A DNA stretch of 64,000 nt from Hominilimicola fabiformis (GCF_020687385.1 NZ_JAJEQM010000001.1:62001-126000); one strand, 5' to 3'; counted from the first letter of the stretch, positions 8,198 to 17,526 are shown. The notes: a model not told the origin generated them from the letters alone. Numbers and translations: made by a program.

Positions 8198-9874
8198 ATG
8201 ATTCCTGTTGAAAAAAATAAAGAGTACGTTGCTTGTATAGATTCTGTTTCTTCGGACGGTAACGGAGTTGCGCATATAGACGGATTTGCGGTTTTTGTAC
8301 CGCAAACGGTGGACGGCGATAAAATTAAAATGCTTGTTGTCAAAGTGCAGAAAAATTTTGCATACGGTAAGGCGTTGGAGATTACAGAACCGTCGGATAA
8401 ACGTTGTGAGCCTATGTGCCAACATTATAAAAGGTGTGGCGGTTGCCAAATTCGTCATATAAAGTATGACGCACAGCTTGATATAAAACGTGATATTGTT
8501 GAGAATGCGATGCAGAGAATAGGCAAGTTTGAGAATTTTAAGGTTGACGGAATTGTCGGTATGGATGTGCCGGAACGGTATAGAAATAAAATGGTTTTTC
8601 CTGTCGGAAATGTGTATGGTAAAAATGTTTGCGGTTTCTACGCAATGCGAAGTCATGACATTATTCCGCTTGATGATTGCAGCCTTGGTGATGAAATTAA
8701 TAAGGAAATAAATGATGCGGTAATTGATTATATGAATGAAAATAATGTCAGTGCATATGATGAAAGGTCGCATAAAGGCATTGTCAGACGAGTGTTTACT
8801 CGTAAATCGTTTTCTGCAAATGAGATTATGGTTGTCGTTTCCGTTAATGCAAAAAGTTTGCCGAAACGTGAAAAACTGATTTCAAAATTGAGAAATGTTT
8901 CGGATAGAATTGTAAGCATAGTGCTGAATATTAATACTAAGAGAAATAATCTTGTGCTTACGGAGGAAAATGTAATTCTTTGGGGTAAGGATAGGATTTC
9001 AGATACACTTTGTGGAGTAAAATTTGATATTTCCCCTCAAAGCTTTTTTCAAATCAATCCGGTACAGACCGAAAAACTGTATAGTAAAGCTTTGGAGTAT
9101 GCGGATATTGATGAAAATACAAGCGTGATGGATATTTATTGCGGTATCGGTACAATTTCGCTGTGTGCCGCTAAAAACGCAAAAAGCGTTGTAGGTGTAG
9201 AAATTGTTGAACGTGCAATCGAAGACGCAAAAGAAAATGCAGTGAAAAACGGTATTGAGAACGCAATTTTTTACGCAGACAGCGCAGAAAATATCGTTCC
9301 GAAATTGATAGAAAAAGGCGAACGGCCGGACGTGGTTATTCTCGATCCGCCGCGTAAGGGCAGTGATGAATCAACACTCACAGCAATAATTAAAGCACAA
9401 CCCAAACGTGTAGTGTACGTTTCCTGTAACCCCGCCACCCTCGCCAGAGATGCACGTTTTCTTAACGATAATGGCTATACCATAACCGCCACCACCGCTT
9501 TCGACCTGTTCCCACATACAAGTCATGTGGAGACGGTAGTACTGCTTTCCCACAAAAAGCCAGACGGACATATCAACATAAAAGTTGAGTTTGGTGAGGG
9601 TGAGGGAAAAGTTCCGCTTGATAATATCGCTAAAAGAGCCGAAGAATACAAGCCCAAGGAACGAGTGACCTACAAAATGATAAAGGAGTACATAGAAGCT
9701 AAATATGGCTTCAAGGTACATACCGCATATATCGCAGAGGTAAAGAGAGATTTAGGCTTGCCGATGTACGATGCTCCTAATGCGGTAGAAGAATTGAAAC
9801 AGCCGAGGAAGCATCCGACAGCGGAAAAGGTAGAAGCAATCAAAGATGCTTTGAAATATTTTGGGGTTATTTAA
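8198..9874 (+). CDS. rlmD: 23S rRNA (uracil-5-)-methyltransferase RlmD with C-terminal extension
   Basis: The 558-residue enzyme methylates a uracil of 23S rRNA with S-adenosylmethionine. A TRAM RNA-binding domain fills residues 1-65. Four cluster cysteines lie in CEPMCQHYKRCGGC and upstream sequence, the SAM site is MDIYCGIGTISL, and YVSCNPATLARD carries the catalytic Cys. A normal RlmD ends just after VETVVLLS; here about 105 more residues follow, with GEGEGKVPLDNIAKRAEE, YIEAKYGFKVHTAYIAEVK and KVEAIKDALKYFG. From about 9370 the base use shifts to more C-rich codons. In other Firmicutes the 3' end of this gene is an integration site where elements bring their own replacement tail, and the CBASS island begins right behind it. 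Confidence 0.92.
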   Translation: MIPVEKNKEYVACIDSVSSDGNGVAHIDGFAVFVPQTVDGDKIKMLVVKVQKNFAYGKALEITEPSDKRCEPMCQHYKRCGGCQIRHIKYDAQLDIKRDIVENAMQRIGKFENFKVDGIVGMDVPERYRNKMVFPVGNVYGKNVCGFYAMRSHDIIPLDDCSLGDEINKEINDAVIDYMNENNVSAYDERSHKGIVRRVFTRKSFSANEIMVVVSVNAKSLPKREKLISKLRNVSDRIVSIVLNINTKRNNLVLTEENVILWGKDRISDTLCGVKFDISPQSFFQINPVQTEKLYSKALEYADIDENTSVMDIYCGIGTISLCAAKNAKSVVGVEIVERAIEDAKENAVKNGIENAIFYADSAENIVPKLIEKGERPDVVILDPPRKGSDESTLTAIIKAQPKRVVYVSCNPATLARDARFLNDNGYTITATTAFDLFPHTSHVETVVLLSHKKPDGHINIKVEFGEGEGKVPLDNIAKRAEEYKPKERVTYKMIKEYIEAKYGFKVHTAYIAEVKRDLGLPMYDAPNAVEELKQPRKHPTAEKVEAIKDALKYFGVI

Positions 9875-9942
9875 TAGGTAGCCTGTTTATAGAATATCAC
9901 ATGGATTAGTAAAGCAAATAAATGATGGAAAGGGTGAGGATT

Positions 9943-11334
9943 ATGGGTGGAAAAGAAGCATCACGGGGATTTTTATACCAGGGGTTTGCTTCAGTATTAG
10001 AGGCCTTAACTGATAAAGGTAACTGGGATAAGATATATGTCGAATTTCCAACATCAAATGATAAGGTTGATATAGCATTAGAGCAGCAAAATCAAATTGT
10101 TAAATGCATACAAGTAAAATCAACGATAAATACTTTTACCAAATCAGACATCAAAATATGGCTAGATGACCTTATAAAGGATATAGAAAGTCCTGAATAT
10201 GAATTATTTTTAATCGGGCAATGTGATAAGTCCGCCAATACATTTATAAAGTCAATCGAAAAGTATTATGGGAAAGTGCTTGATAAAGAAGCAAAATCGT
10301 CGCTAAATGGGTTTGATACAGATTTGCTTGATAATAAGAGAATACGGTTTTTTATTTTGCCGTTTGAAATAGAAGTTTTAGAAAAAATTGTAAGAGATTC
10401 GTTGCATCAGTATATTTCAGATAGCAATCAAATGATGACGTTTGACCAAATTAGGTTTATTGCTTCAGCGACTGTAAATGATCAGATGATTTCTTCAACA
10501 CATGGTAAAGGTATTGATAGAAAAGACTTTGATGGAGAAATGGAAAAACGCATTTTTCTTGTTGCCGATAAGTATTCCCCTAAAAGAATATCTATTGGTG
10601 TGAAAAGCTTTACCCGTGGAGCAGAAAACTTGGAAAAAGACACAGAGAGTTGTTTATCATTCATTAATAAGTTTGATGGTCGCAATATAAAGGGTGAATA
10701 CGATTGGAACAAAGATATTTATAGAAATTTGGAGGAATTTTTGCTCACAAATACAAGCAACAAGTATGCATATCAAATATTTTTAGATACACATGCGTCT
10801 ATAGCCTTTGCAGCAGGAAGAATTCTTGATAGCAAATCAGGTATCAACGTATTTCCGATACAAAAATCGTCGACCAATGGCACTGTATTATGGGATGTGA
10901 AACTGTCATCTAAAAGGAACTATACTAATTGGGATATTTCCCACGAAAAGTTTAATGAGAATCAATATGATTCTGCATTAGTATTAAATGTCACTCGTAA
11001 CATTTACAATGACGTGGTAAAATTCATAAAAGAAAACAATCTATCAATTGGATTTATCATTAATTGTACGCCAAGCGATGTTGGTGCTACAAATTTTTCG
11101 ATAGAAGATGGAACACATGCAACTGCTTTAGCTAATTCAGTTTATAACGCTATTGGCAGAAGAAGCACTGTGGAACGGCGTGCAACACTACATATTTTTG
11201 CTGCTGCTCCAAATGCATTTATGTTTTTCTTAGGTCAAAATTCAGTTGGATTTGGCAAATGTATTCTATATGAATATGATTTTGAGCAAAGGAATTCTTG
11301 TACGTATTCACAATCAATAAGTTTTACTAATTAA
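9943..11334 (+). CDS. cap4: CBASS effector Cap4: DNA endonuclease with SAVED domain
   Basis: The roughly 463-residue effector starts with a PD-(D/E)XK-type nuclease domain (DUF4297-like): RGFLYQGF, then VEFPTSNDKVDIALEQ and CIQVKS supply the acidic and lysine residues of the active site. The C-terminal half is a SAVED sensor domain with the hallmark DTHASIAFAAGRILDSKSG and the closing HIFAAAPNAFMFFLGQ...GFGKCILYEYDFE. In characterised systems a cyclic oligonucleotide binds SAVED, the protein oligomerises and degrades double-stranded DNA, killing the infected cell. I prefer ATG 943 of this 10-kb stretch (9943), behind AAAGGGTGAGG, over ATG 9922, which has no ribosome site. It is the first gene of the operon; many relatives carry it last. 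Confidence 0.93.
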   Translation: MGGKEASRGFLYQGFASVLEALTDKGNWDKIYVEFPTSNDKVDIALEQQNQIVKCIQVKSTINTFTKSDIKIWLDDLIKDIESPEYELFLIGQCDKSANTFIKSIEKYYGKVLDKEAKSSLNGFDTDLLDNKRIRFFILPFEIEVLEKIVRDSLHQYISDSNQMMTFDQIRFIASATVNDQMISSTHGKGIDRKDFDGEMEKRIFLVADKYSPKRISIGVKSFTRGAENLEKDTESCLSFINKFDGRNIKGEYDWNKDIYRNLEEFLLTNTSNKYAYQIFLDTHASIAFAAGRILDSKSGINVFPIQKSSTNGTVLWDVKLSSKRNYTNWDISHEKFNENQYDSALVLNVTRNIYNDVVKFIKENNLSIGFIINCTPSDVGATNFSIEDGTHATALANSVYNAIGRRSTVERRATLHIFAAAPNAFMFFLGQNSVGFGKCILYEYDFEQRNSCTYSQSISFTN

Positions 11335-11347
11335 GGGAGGATTATTT

Positions 11348-12457
11348 ATGTCTACTGTACCGTCATATTTTAAAGATTTTCTATCTAATATTCGTTTGTC
11401 TGACAATCAAGTGAAGGATTTGAAAACAGGGCATACGACATTAAGAAGGAGATTAGAGGAAGATGAAACATTATCAAAGATTATTATTAGTACTTTCTTA
11501 CAGGGAAGTTACCGACGTTCCACAGCAGTAAAACCCAAAAACGGCAATAAATCAGATGTCGATGTAATTGTTGTAACGAAATTAGACTCTGAAGAGTTTA
11601 CACCAGAGGAGGCTTTGGATTTATTTGTTCCATTTTTAGAAAAACATTATAAAGACAAATATAGAATTCAAGGCAGGTCAATTGGTATAAGTTTAAGTTA
11701 TGTTGATTTGGATATCGTACCTACTTCTGCACCTGGTGAAAGCGAAACAGGAGTACTTCAAGATGAGGCGATTATTTCGGAATATACAATTGAAGATTTC
11801 CAACAAAAGTTACTTACAAAATCGTTCAATAATGACTTACTTAAAAGTGCATATAACATATTTTATAAATCAGATAACGAACCTCAATGGAAATCCGAAC
11901 CGTTGCTAATTCCTGACCGTGAAGCGGAAAAATGGGATAAAACACATCCACTTGAGCAAATTCGATGGACAGTTGAAAAAAACAAGAATTGCAATACCCA
12001 CTATATAAATGTTGTTAAGGCATTGAAGTGGTGGCGCAAAACACAATATCCAGATATGAAACATCCCAAGAGTTATCCGTTGGAACATTTTATTGGTGAT
12101 TGTTGTCCAGATGATATTAAAAGTGTTGCCGAAGGTGTTGTATTAACTCTTGAAAATATCGTTTCCCAATACACTAATAAACCTTTTTTAGCTGATAGAG
12201 GCGTTCCTGAACATGATGTTTTTGCACGAATTACAGATGAAGAATATTCTGATTTCTACGATACGGTTTGTGATGCTGCTAAAATAGCTCGTGAAGCTTT
12301 TGATTGTGAAGAATTATATGATAGTGTTTGCAAATGGAGAGAGCTATTTGGTAATGAATTTCCACCAGCTCCAAAGCCATCAAAATCTAATTCTTCAACG
12401 GGATTTACAACCCGTACTGAAAAATCGGCAGCCATTCCAGAAGGAAGATTTGCATAG
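11348..12457 (+). CDS. CBASS CD-NTase (cGAS/DncV-like nucleotidyltransferase)
   Basis: The 369-residue enzyme makes a cyclic di- or trinucleotide alarm signal when phage is sensed. The nucleotidyltransferase signature GSYRRSTAVKPKNG is followed by SDVDVIVV (two metal-binding Asp) and by YVDLDIVP (third Asp). The helical C-terminal half has HPLEQIRWTVEKN and NVVKALKWWRK typical of the family. The gene pairs with a SAVED effector, which usually means a cyclic trinucleotide product and clade D, but the product cannot be read from sequence. The last residues, PEGRFA, form a flexible tail, consistent with C-terminal conjugation by Cap2. A good AAGGGAGGA site lies 6 bases before the start; the stop abuts the cap2 start. 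Confidence 0.92.
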   Translation: MSTVPSYFKDFLSNIRLSDNQVKDLKTGHTTLRRRLEEDETLSKIIISTFLQGSYRRSTAVKPKNGNKSDVDVIVVTKLDSEEFTPEEALDLFVPFLEKHYKDKYRIQGRSIGISLSYVDLDIVPTSAPGESETGVLQDEAIISEYTIEDFQQKLLTKSFNNDLLKSAYNIFYKSDNEPQWKSEPLLIPDREAEKWDKTHPLEQIRWTVEKNKNCNTHYINVVKALKWWRKTQYPDMKHPKSYPLEHFIGDCCPDDIKSVAEGVVLTLENIVSQYTNKPFLADRGVPEHDVFARITDEEYSDFYDTVCDAAKIAREAFDCEELYDSVCKWRELFGNEFPPAPKPSKSNSSTGFTTRTEKSAAIPEGRFA

Positions 12458-14278
12458 ATGGAGTCAAAACAAATCCTTGATAAATTAAATCAGGCTCGAA
12501 GGGCTTTAGATTCATTATCTCAAGTTGAGATAATGGATGAGTGGCAATTTGATAATGAATTAAATGTTTGGTATTTACACTTAAGTATTGTGATTGAATG
12601 TGAAACACCATATTTCCCTCAGAAATCTCAATGGTTTTTCGTTGTTGGATCCGAATACCCAAAGGGAAAAATTAAAGTATATCCAGACGTCGAAAACAGT
12701 ATAATGGTTACATTGTATCATCAAGCTAACAACTCCAAAATTGAAAGAAACGGATTGTGGAGAAAAGGAGCATTATGCCTTGAGGTGAATACAATACCTA
12801 ATTATCAATCGGAACCATATAGTGTAGATGAACGCTTGTTGTATCATGCAAAACGAGCAATTTGTTGGCTAGAGCTAGCGGCAAAAGGAAAATTAGTTAC
12901 AGAAAGCGAGCCATTTGAACTGCCCGAATTTTCTATGAGCAATATTTTAGAAATGCAGTTTGCTTTCTCGGAAGATGTGGTTACCTTCATGCAATGGGAG
13001 AGTGTCGAATGTCGGTATGGAATAGCAGAATTAGATGTGTATAAAAGTAAACCATTTGTATACTATGTTAAGGTGTTTAAATCGCTAAGTAACAACATCC
13101 AGCATTATACAGAATGGGGAAAATATCTTTCAAAAACAACTATATCACCTCCAATCATTGCCCCGTGGATACTTATGAATCAGATCCCAGTTGTTAATGA
13201 GTGGCAAGCACCAGAAACATTTGGCGAATTGTTAGTTGCCTGTGAAAAACAACATATTAATATAAAGTGTATCCTTCAAAATATTGTCTCAAAAATTCGG
13301 GACGGAAAACGGCATTTGCTTTTAATTGGTTTCCCTGTTCCCCGAATTTTTGGTGGAGACCCCGAGATAATTTCTTGGAAAGCTCTGTATTTACCGACTG
13401 TATCATATGGCAAAAGGACAGCAAAAGGATTCAGAAATAATCAACAGGGATGGTGGATGCGTGATAGATGTGAGGTATTCACTAAAAATGCAAAATTGGA
13501 TTGGATTGTTTCAGAAAATTGGAACCAACACGAAATATCTCAACGAGGTAAAATGAGCGACCTGTTACTAAGAAAAAGAATATTGCTCATTGGAGCAGGT
13601 TGCATTGGAGCATCAATCGCAGAAATATTTGTAAGAGCAGGAGTGTATAATATTACTATTGCAGATTCAGATATATTTGAAGTCGGGAACTTATCCCGCC
13701 ATATCTTAAATCTAAATAATATTGGTGAATTTAAAGAATTATCGGTATGTAATTATCTTAACTCCCTAAATCCACACGCAAATGTTAAAGTTATAAATGA
13801 TACTCTTTCAAATGATGACTCTTTTAAAACAAATATTGATTTGGATAGATATGATGTTATTGTTGATTGTACTGGGGAAAATAATGTACTTGATATTCTT
13901 CAAAGAACTAATTTTAAGAGAACCCATATTATAGCTTCAGTCTCTGTTGGATTGGGTGCAAAACGATTATATGTTACACTGATGAATGGTAACACTTTTA
14001 ATTTTAATGCTTTTTATAATTTGATTTCCCCGTACCTACAGGCAGAAAAAGTCTTATATGATGATTACGACTTGCCAAGGAATGGAATTGGTTGCTGGCA
14101 TCCGACTTTTCCTGGAAGAAGTGATGATATTTGGATTGCTGCTGCAACTTCCGTGAAGGTAATTGAAAATTACATTATATCAAAATCTCAAAAGACGCTT
14201 TCACTCATTTACGAGCAAAAAGAGAGCGATGGGATATTTGAAAGCTATGAGATGGTGGAGAAAAGAGAGAATGGATAA
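12458..14278 (+). CDS. cap2: CBASS Cap2: E2-E1 ubiquitin-transfer-like fusion
   Basis: The 606-residue protein primes the CD-NTase by linking its C-terminus to a target. An N-terminal E2-like domain (residues 1-150) contains the catalytic Cys of RKGALCLEVN (about residue 107). A linker with its own conserved fold follows. The C-terminal E1/ThiF-like adenylation domain has the ATP motif LLIGAGCIGASIAEIF near residue 370, ADSDIFEVGNLSRHI, the DVIVDCTG strand and the E1 cysteine in GIGCWHPTFPGRSDD near residue 548. All catalytic parts appear intact. The start codon immediately follows the CD-NTase stop, and the end overlaps cap3 by 8 bases, so the genes are translationally coupled. Confidence 0.92.
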   Translation: MESKQILDKLNQARRALDSLSQVEIMDEWQFDNELNVWYLHLSIVIECETPYFPQKSQWFFVVGSEYPKGKIKVYPDVENSIMVTLYHQANNSKIERNGLWRKGALCLEVNTIPNYQSEPYSVDERLLYHAKRAICWLELAAKGKLVTESEPFELPEFSMSNILEMQFAFSEDVVTFMQWESVECRYGIAELDVYKSKPFVYYVKVFKSLSNNIQHYTEWGKYLSKTTISPPIIAPWILMNQIPVVNEWQAPETFGELLVACEKQHINIKCILQNIVSKIRDGKRHLLLIGFPVPRIFGGDPEIISWKALYLPTVSYGKRTAKGFRNNQQGWWMRDRCEVFTKNAKLDWIVSENWNQHEISQRGKMSDLLLRKRILLIGAGCIGASIAEIFVRAGVYNITIADSDIFEVGNLSRHILNLNNIGEFKELSVCNYLNSLNPHANVKVINDTLSNDDSFKTNIDLDRYDVIVDCTGENNVLDILQRTNFKRTHIIASVSVGLGAKRLYVTLMNGNTFNFNAFYNLISPYLQAEKVLYDDYDLPRNGIGCWHPTFPGRSDDIWIAAATSVKVIENYIISKSQKTLSLIYEQKESDGIFESYEMVEKRENG

Positions 14279-14747
14279 TTTGCTTTTTCAAGATAAGAAT
14301 CAATCATATAGTGTAAAGTTCGACACAAAGGCTTATGAACAAATGCTTTATTATTGTGCTATTTCTAATCCTTATGAAACAGGGGGCATTTTAATTGGAA
14401 ATTATTCTTCCAACCAAGCAATAGCCAACATTTTGCAAATAACACCACCACCCAAAAATTCTAGACATTCAAAGTGTACTTTTTATAGGGGTATAGATGG
14501 ATTGAAAAGAATTTTAGACTTGGCATGGGACCAAGGCCAGTATTATTTAGGAGAGTGGCACTATCATCCAAATGCATCGTCGGCACCAAGTAATATTGAT
14601 AAAAATCAAATGATAGTTTTATCTCAAGACCAAAAACTAAAATGTCCAGAACCTATATTAATTATTGTTGGAGGTTATCAAGACAGTTGGAATATAAATG
14701 CTCGGTTATTTGTTAATAAGCAAGAAATTATTCTCAATAAGCGGTAG
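14271..14747 (+). CDS. cap3: CBASS Cap3: JAB/JAMM deconjugating peptidase
   Basis: This 158-residue metallopeptidase removes the CD-NTase from its targets. The JAMM zinc site is complete: the Glu of NPYETGGILIG and the HxHx(n)SxxD array in GEWHYHPNASSAPSNID. ATG 14271 overlaps the cap2 stop by 8 bases and is preceded by a GGAGAAAAGAGAG purine stretch, so it is preferred over an in-frame upstream codon at 14163 that would lie deep inside cap2. It is the last gene of the four-gene type II CBASS operon. No obvious terminator follows. Confidence 0.92.
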   Translation: MDNLLFQDKNQSYSVKFDTKAYEQMLYYCAISNPYETGGILIGNYSSNQAIANILQITPPPKNSRHSKCTFYRGIDGLKRILDLAWDQGQYYLGEWHYHPNASSAPSNIDKNQMIVLSQDQKLKCPEPILIIVGGYQDSWNINARLFVNKQEIILNKR

Positions 14748-14753
14748 CACTAG

Positions 14754-14948
14754 CCTCTTGATAAGACGCAGATTTTTGTGTCAAATTATAAGCTGTACTT
14801 GTCGAGTGAGGAAGAATTATTACGAGGATTGAAACAGGAGTATCAATCGTTAGAAGCGGAAAAGATGGAAGAAGATAATGATACTGAAGTAATGAAAAAA
14901 AGTAATTGTGCCATAGGCTGTTGCACAATTAGTATGGCGCAAAATTAG
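14754..14948 (+). pseudogene. Short coding remnant without start
   Basis: An open frame without a start codon or ribosome site reads FVSNYKLYLSSEEE...LLRGLKQEYQSLEAEK and then a charged stretch before a TAG stop. The regular heptad-like, charged composition suggests the C-terminal tail of a lost gene of the island. I do not recognise the family. Confidence 0.35.
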
Positions 14949-15227
14949 TACCATCCATGATTTTGTGGGAAAAGGCTGCACGAACGGTATTAGTACTGTA
15001 AAAATATTGCCCAGATATCCATAGTTTTGTGGGGATATAATTTGAATTTATACGCATGTCGAAACGGTTTGTTTAATGTCAAAATAACGGAATTTAAACA
15101 TAAAATTGAATGAATTTTTACAATACAATAATCTTTAAGATCAATTCAATTCCACTCCTATAATTGTTTATAATGTATAAAAAAATGTTACTATTGTTGT
15201 TGAAAATATGGATATTTATGCAAAATA
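14949..15227. other. AT-rich gap with a short imperfect direct repeat
   Basis: No gene is visible. The phrase CCATGATTTTGTGGG (from 14955) recurs as CCATAGTTTTGTGGG (from 15019). This could be scar sequence at the right end of the defence island. Confidence 0.3.
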
Positions 15228-15256
15228 TTGACAAAATTTATTATATAATGTATAAT
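15228..15256 (+). promoter_or_regulatory. Consensus sigma-A promoter of the TM2 gene
   Basis: Perfect TTGACA (15228-15233) and perfect TATAAT (15251-15256) with an ideal 17-base spacer. It drives the TM2 and DUF2752 genes. Confidence 0.85.
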
Positions 15257-15314
15257 AATAAAAAATAGATACAATATCATCATTATGTTTGAATATTTTA
15301 GAGGAGGGTTTTAT

Positions 15315-15713
15315 ATGTATTGTAGAAATTGTGGGGAACAAATAGATTCAAATGCTGCTATTTGTGTTAAATGTGGATTTGCAAAGGGGACTGGTGTAAA
15401 ATATTGCGCGAACTGCGGAAAAGAAGTTGTACCGGGTGCAAATGTCTGTACAAACTGCGGATTTGCTATAGATAATACTCCAAATATTAATCCGGAAACT
15501 CAAAAGTCAAAAATGACAGCGGGTCTTTTAGGAATTTTCCTTGGTGGATTGGGTATTCATAATTTTTATCTTGGATATACAGGTAAGGCTATTGCTCAAA
15601 TTGCATTATCAATCTGTTTCGGTGCAGGAGCTATTTGGGGACTTATTGAAGGAATTATGATTTTGACGGGTAAAATTAATAAAGATGCTAACGGAGTTCC
15701 TCTTAAGGAATGA
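15315..15713 (+). CDS. Zinc-ribbon and TM2 domain membrane protein
   Basis: The 132-residue protein has two zinc ribbons at the N-terminus (YCRNCGEQIDSNAAICVKCG and KYCANCGKEV...VCTNCG). They are followed by a TM2 domain of two membrane helices with the family phrase GIFLGGLGIHNFYLGYTGKA. The role of such proteins is not established. ATG 15315 is chosen because a strong GAGGAGGG site lies 7 bases upstream; the longer frame from 15285 has none. Its stop overlaps the next start (ATGA), so it is coupled to the DUF2752 gene. Confidence 0.88.
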   Translation: MYCRNCGEQIDSNAAICVKCGFAKGTGVKYCANCGKEVVPGANVCTNCGFAIDNTPNINPETQKSKMTAGLLGIFLGGLGIHNFYLGYTGKAIAQIALSICFGAGAIWGLIEGIMILTGKINKDANGVPLKE

Positions 15714-16114
15714 TGAATAAGTCGATGAACAAACAGAGTTTCAAATTAAAATGGGACTCTGTTTTTTTACACAAAGAAAAGCTCGTGGAAAAACCGCTTT
15801 TAAAGATGTTATATATGGCGGTAGTACTTACCTTGCTGGCATTTCTCTATATCTCGGGTGTGGGCTGTGTTTGGCGATTCCTTTTTCATTATCCTTGTCC
15901 GGGGTGTGGAATAACCCGTGCTTGTGTGGCTTTGGTGCATGGTGACTTTAAAGCGGCATTTGAATATAATTATATGTTTATAAGCTTGCCGATTATTTTT
16001 GCATATATTCTGTTTGACGGCAGAATATTTAAATCCAAAAAAATTGATTATACAATATTATCAATTATAATGTTTGGTTTTTTAATACATTGGATATTGA
16101 CTTTATGCAACTAA
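15710..16114 (+). CDS. DUF2752 domain membrane protein
   Basis: The 134-residue protein has three membrane segments and the DUF2752 signature YPCPGCGITRACVALVHGDF, with the CPxCGxTR core. The function of the family is unknown. It overlaps the TM2 gene by 4 bases and shares its promoter; TM2 and DUF2752 genes are often neighbours in Firmicutes. Confidence 0.85.
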   Translation: MMNKSMNKQSFKLKWDSVFLHKEKLVEKPLLKMLYMAVVLTLLAFLYISGVGCVWRFLFHYPCPGCGITRACVALVHGDFKAAFEYNYMFISLPIIFAYILFDGRIFKSKKIDYTILSIIMFGFLIHWILTLCN

Positions 16115-16116
16115 TA

Positions 16117-16154
16117 AACAATCCCAATGCAATGCATTGGGATTGTTTATTTTT
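16117..16154. terminator. Bidirectional terminator between DUF2752 and citrate synthase genes
   Basis: AACAATCCCAATGCA pairs perfectly with TGCATTGGGATTGTT; A and T tracts on either side let it end both convergent transcripts. Confidence 0.88.
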
Positions 16155-17526
16155 AATCTCTGCTGTCAAGAGGAACATATTCTTTGTGAGGTGCGATACT
16201 TTTATATGCGGGACGAATGATTTTACCCGGATTGACAAGTTCCTCAATTCTGTGAGCCGACCAACCTGCAATTCTTGCGATTGCGAACATAGGTGTATAC
16301 AATTCCATCGGCAAGTCAAGCATACTGTAAACGAAGCCCGAATAAAAGTCCACGTTTGCACTGACGCCTTTATACATTTTGCGTTCACTTGCGATGACCT
16401 GCGGAGCAAGTCGTTCAACCCTTGAATACAAATTAAATTCGTCCTCTCTGCCTTTTTCTTTTGAAAGGCTCTCAACGAATGACTTAAAAACATTCGCTCT
16501 CGGGTCGGAAAGTGAATAAACCGCGTGACCCATACCGTAAATAAGTCCAGATTTATCGAACGCTTTTTTATTAAGCAAATCAGAAAGATATTGCTCAATC
16601 TCTTTATCGTCATTCCAGTTTTTAATATTCTTTTTCATATCCTCAAACATTTGCGTAACCTTAATATTAGCGCCGCCGTGCTTAGGACCTTTCAGCGCAC
16701 CCAAAGACGCGGCAACAGTTGAATAAGTATCCGTACCGCTTGAAGTGACTACGTGAGTAGTGAATGTTGAGTTGTTACCGCCACCGTGTTCGGCGTGAAG
16801 TATCAACGCAATATCAAGAATTCTCGCCTCAAGCTCTGTATATTGACTATCGTTACGCAACATATGAAGTATATTTTCCGCAGTCGAAAGCTCCGGTTTA
16901 GGTGCATGAACGATAAAACTGTCGTTTTCATGATAATACTTAAACGCCTGATAGCCGTAAACCGACAACAACGGAAATTGTGCGATTAACTGCAAACACT
17001 GTCTTAAAACATTCGGAAGTGACACATCGTCGGCTTTATCATCATAAGCATACAACGTAAGCACACCTCTTGAAAGTGCGTTCATCATATCCTTACTCGG
17101 TGCTTGCATGATAATATCACGCACAAATGAAGGGGGAATAGTTCGCATATGTGAAAGTGTCTTTGTGAAAATATCAAGCTCATTTTTATTTGGAAGTTCG
17201 CCGAAAAGAAGTAAATATGTAACTTCTTCAAAGCCAAACCTTTTGTCGCGGATAAAACCTTTAATAAGGTCCTCGACATCATAGCCGTGATAATAAAGTT
17301 TACCGTCACAAGGTTTTGATGATCCGTCAGAGAGTGTATCATAGGCATGAATTTCGCCTATTTCGGTAAGTCCGGCAAGAACACCTTTACCGTTAATGTC
17401 TCTCAACCCCCTTTTAACGTCATATTTGGTATATAACTCAGGATTAATGCTTTTATTCTTTTTACAAATTTCAAGCATTTTCATCATTTCGGGAGTAACT
17501 TCGATAGGTACAATTTTCTCTCGCAT
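16153..17526 (-). CDS. gltA: Citrate (Si)-synthase family protein
   Basis: The 457-residue enzyme condenses acetyl-CoA with oxaloacetate to citrate, feeding 2-oxoglutarate and glutamate synthesis. Clear family motifs are LYYHGYDVEDLI, the catalytic His regions LHAEHGGGNNSTF and GPKHGGAN, GMGHAVYSLSDPRA, and the C-terminal SGFVYSMLDLP...FAIARIAGWSAHRIEE. Length is slightly above the usual 370-440. A 2-methylcitrate synthase role cannot be excluded. The gene stands alone, with its own promoter in the divergent region to the DJ-1 gene. Confidence 0.93.
   Translation of the reverse strand: MREKIVPIEVTPEMMKMLEICKKNKSINPELYTKYDVKRGLRDINGKGVLAGLTEIGEIHAYDTLSDGSSKPCDGKLYYHGYDVEDLIKGFIRDKRFGFEEVTYLLLFGELPNKNELDIFTKTLSHMRTIPPSFVRDIIMQAPSKDMMNALSRGVLTLYAYDDKADDVSLPNVLRQCLQLIAQFPLLSVYGYQAFKYYHENDSFIVHAPKPELSTAENILHMLRNDSQYTELEARILDIALILHAEHGGGNNSTFTTHVVTSSGTDTYSTVAASLGALKGPKHGGANIKVTQMFEDMKKNIKNWNDDKEIEQYLSDLLNKKAFDKSGLIYGMGHAVYSLSDPRANVFKSFVESLSKEKGREDEFNLYSRVERLAPQVIASERKMYKGVSANVDFYSGFVYSMLDLPMELYTPMFAIARIAGWSAHRIEELVNPGKIIRPAYKSIAPHKEYVPLDSRD

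Larger units (their letters stand above)
9370..14948 (+). mobile_element. Defence island inserted at the 3' end of rlmD (approximate limits)
   Basis: The left limit is set by the change in base use inside rlmD and the appended tail domain; the right limit by the last coding remnant behind the CBASS operon. The cargo is the four-gene CBASS system. No recombinase remains, so this is an island rather than an active element, and no clear direct-repeat attachment pair was found. The rumA/rlmD 3' end as an element target is known from streptococcal conjugative elements; applying it here is inference. Confidence 0.45.

Noticed and set aside
9371-9721. Minus-strand frame of 116 codons inside rlmD
   Set aside because: Shadow of the rlmD coding frame, with no ribosome site or domain.
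14163-14270. Upstream extension of cap3
   Set aside because: It lies inside cap2. ATG 14271 overlaps the cap2 stop by 8 bases and gives the normal JAB N-terminus.
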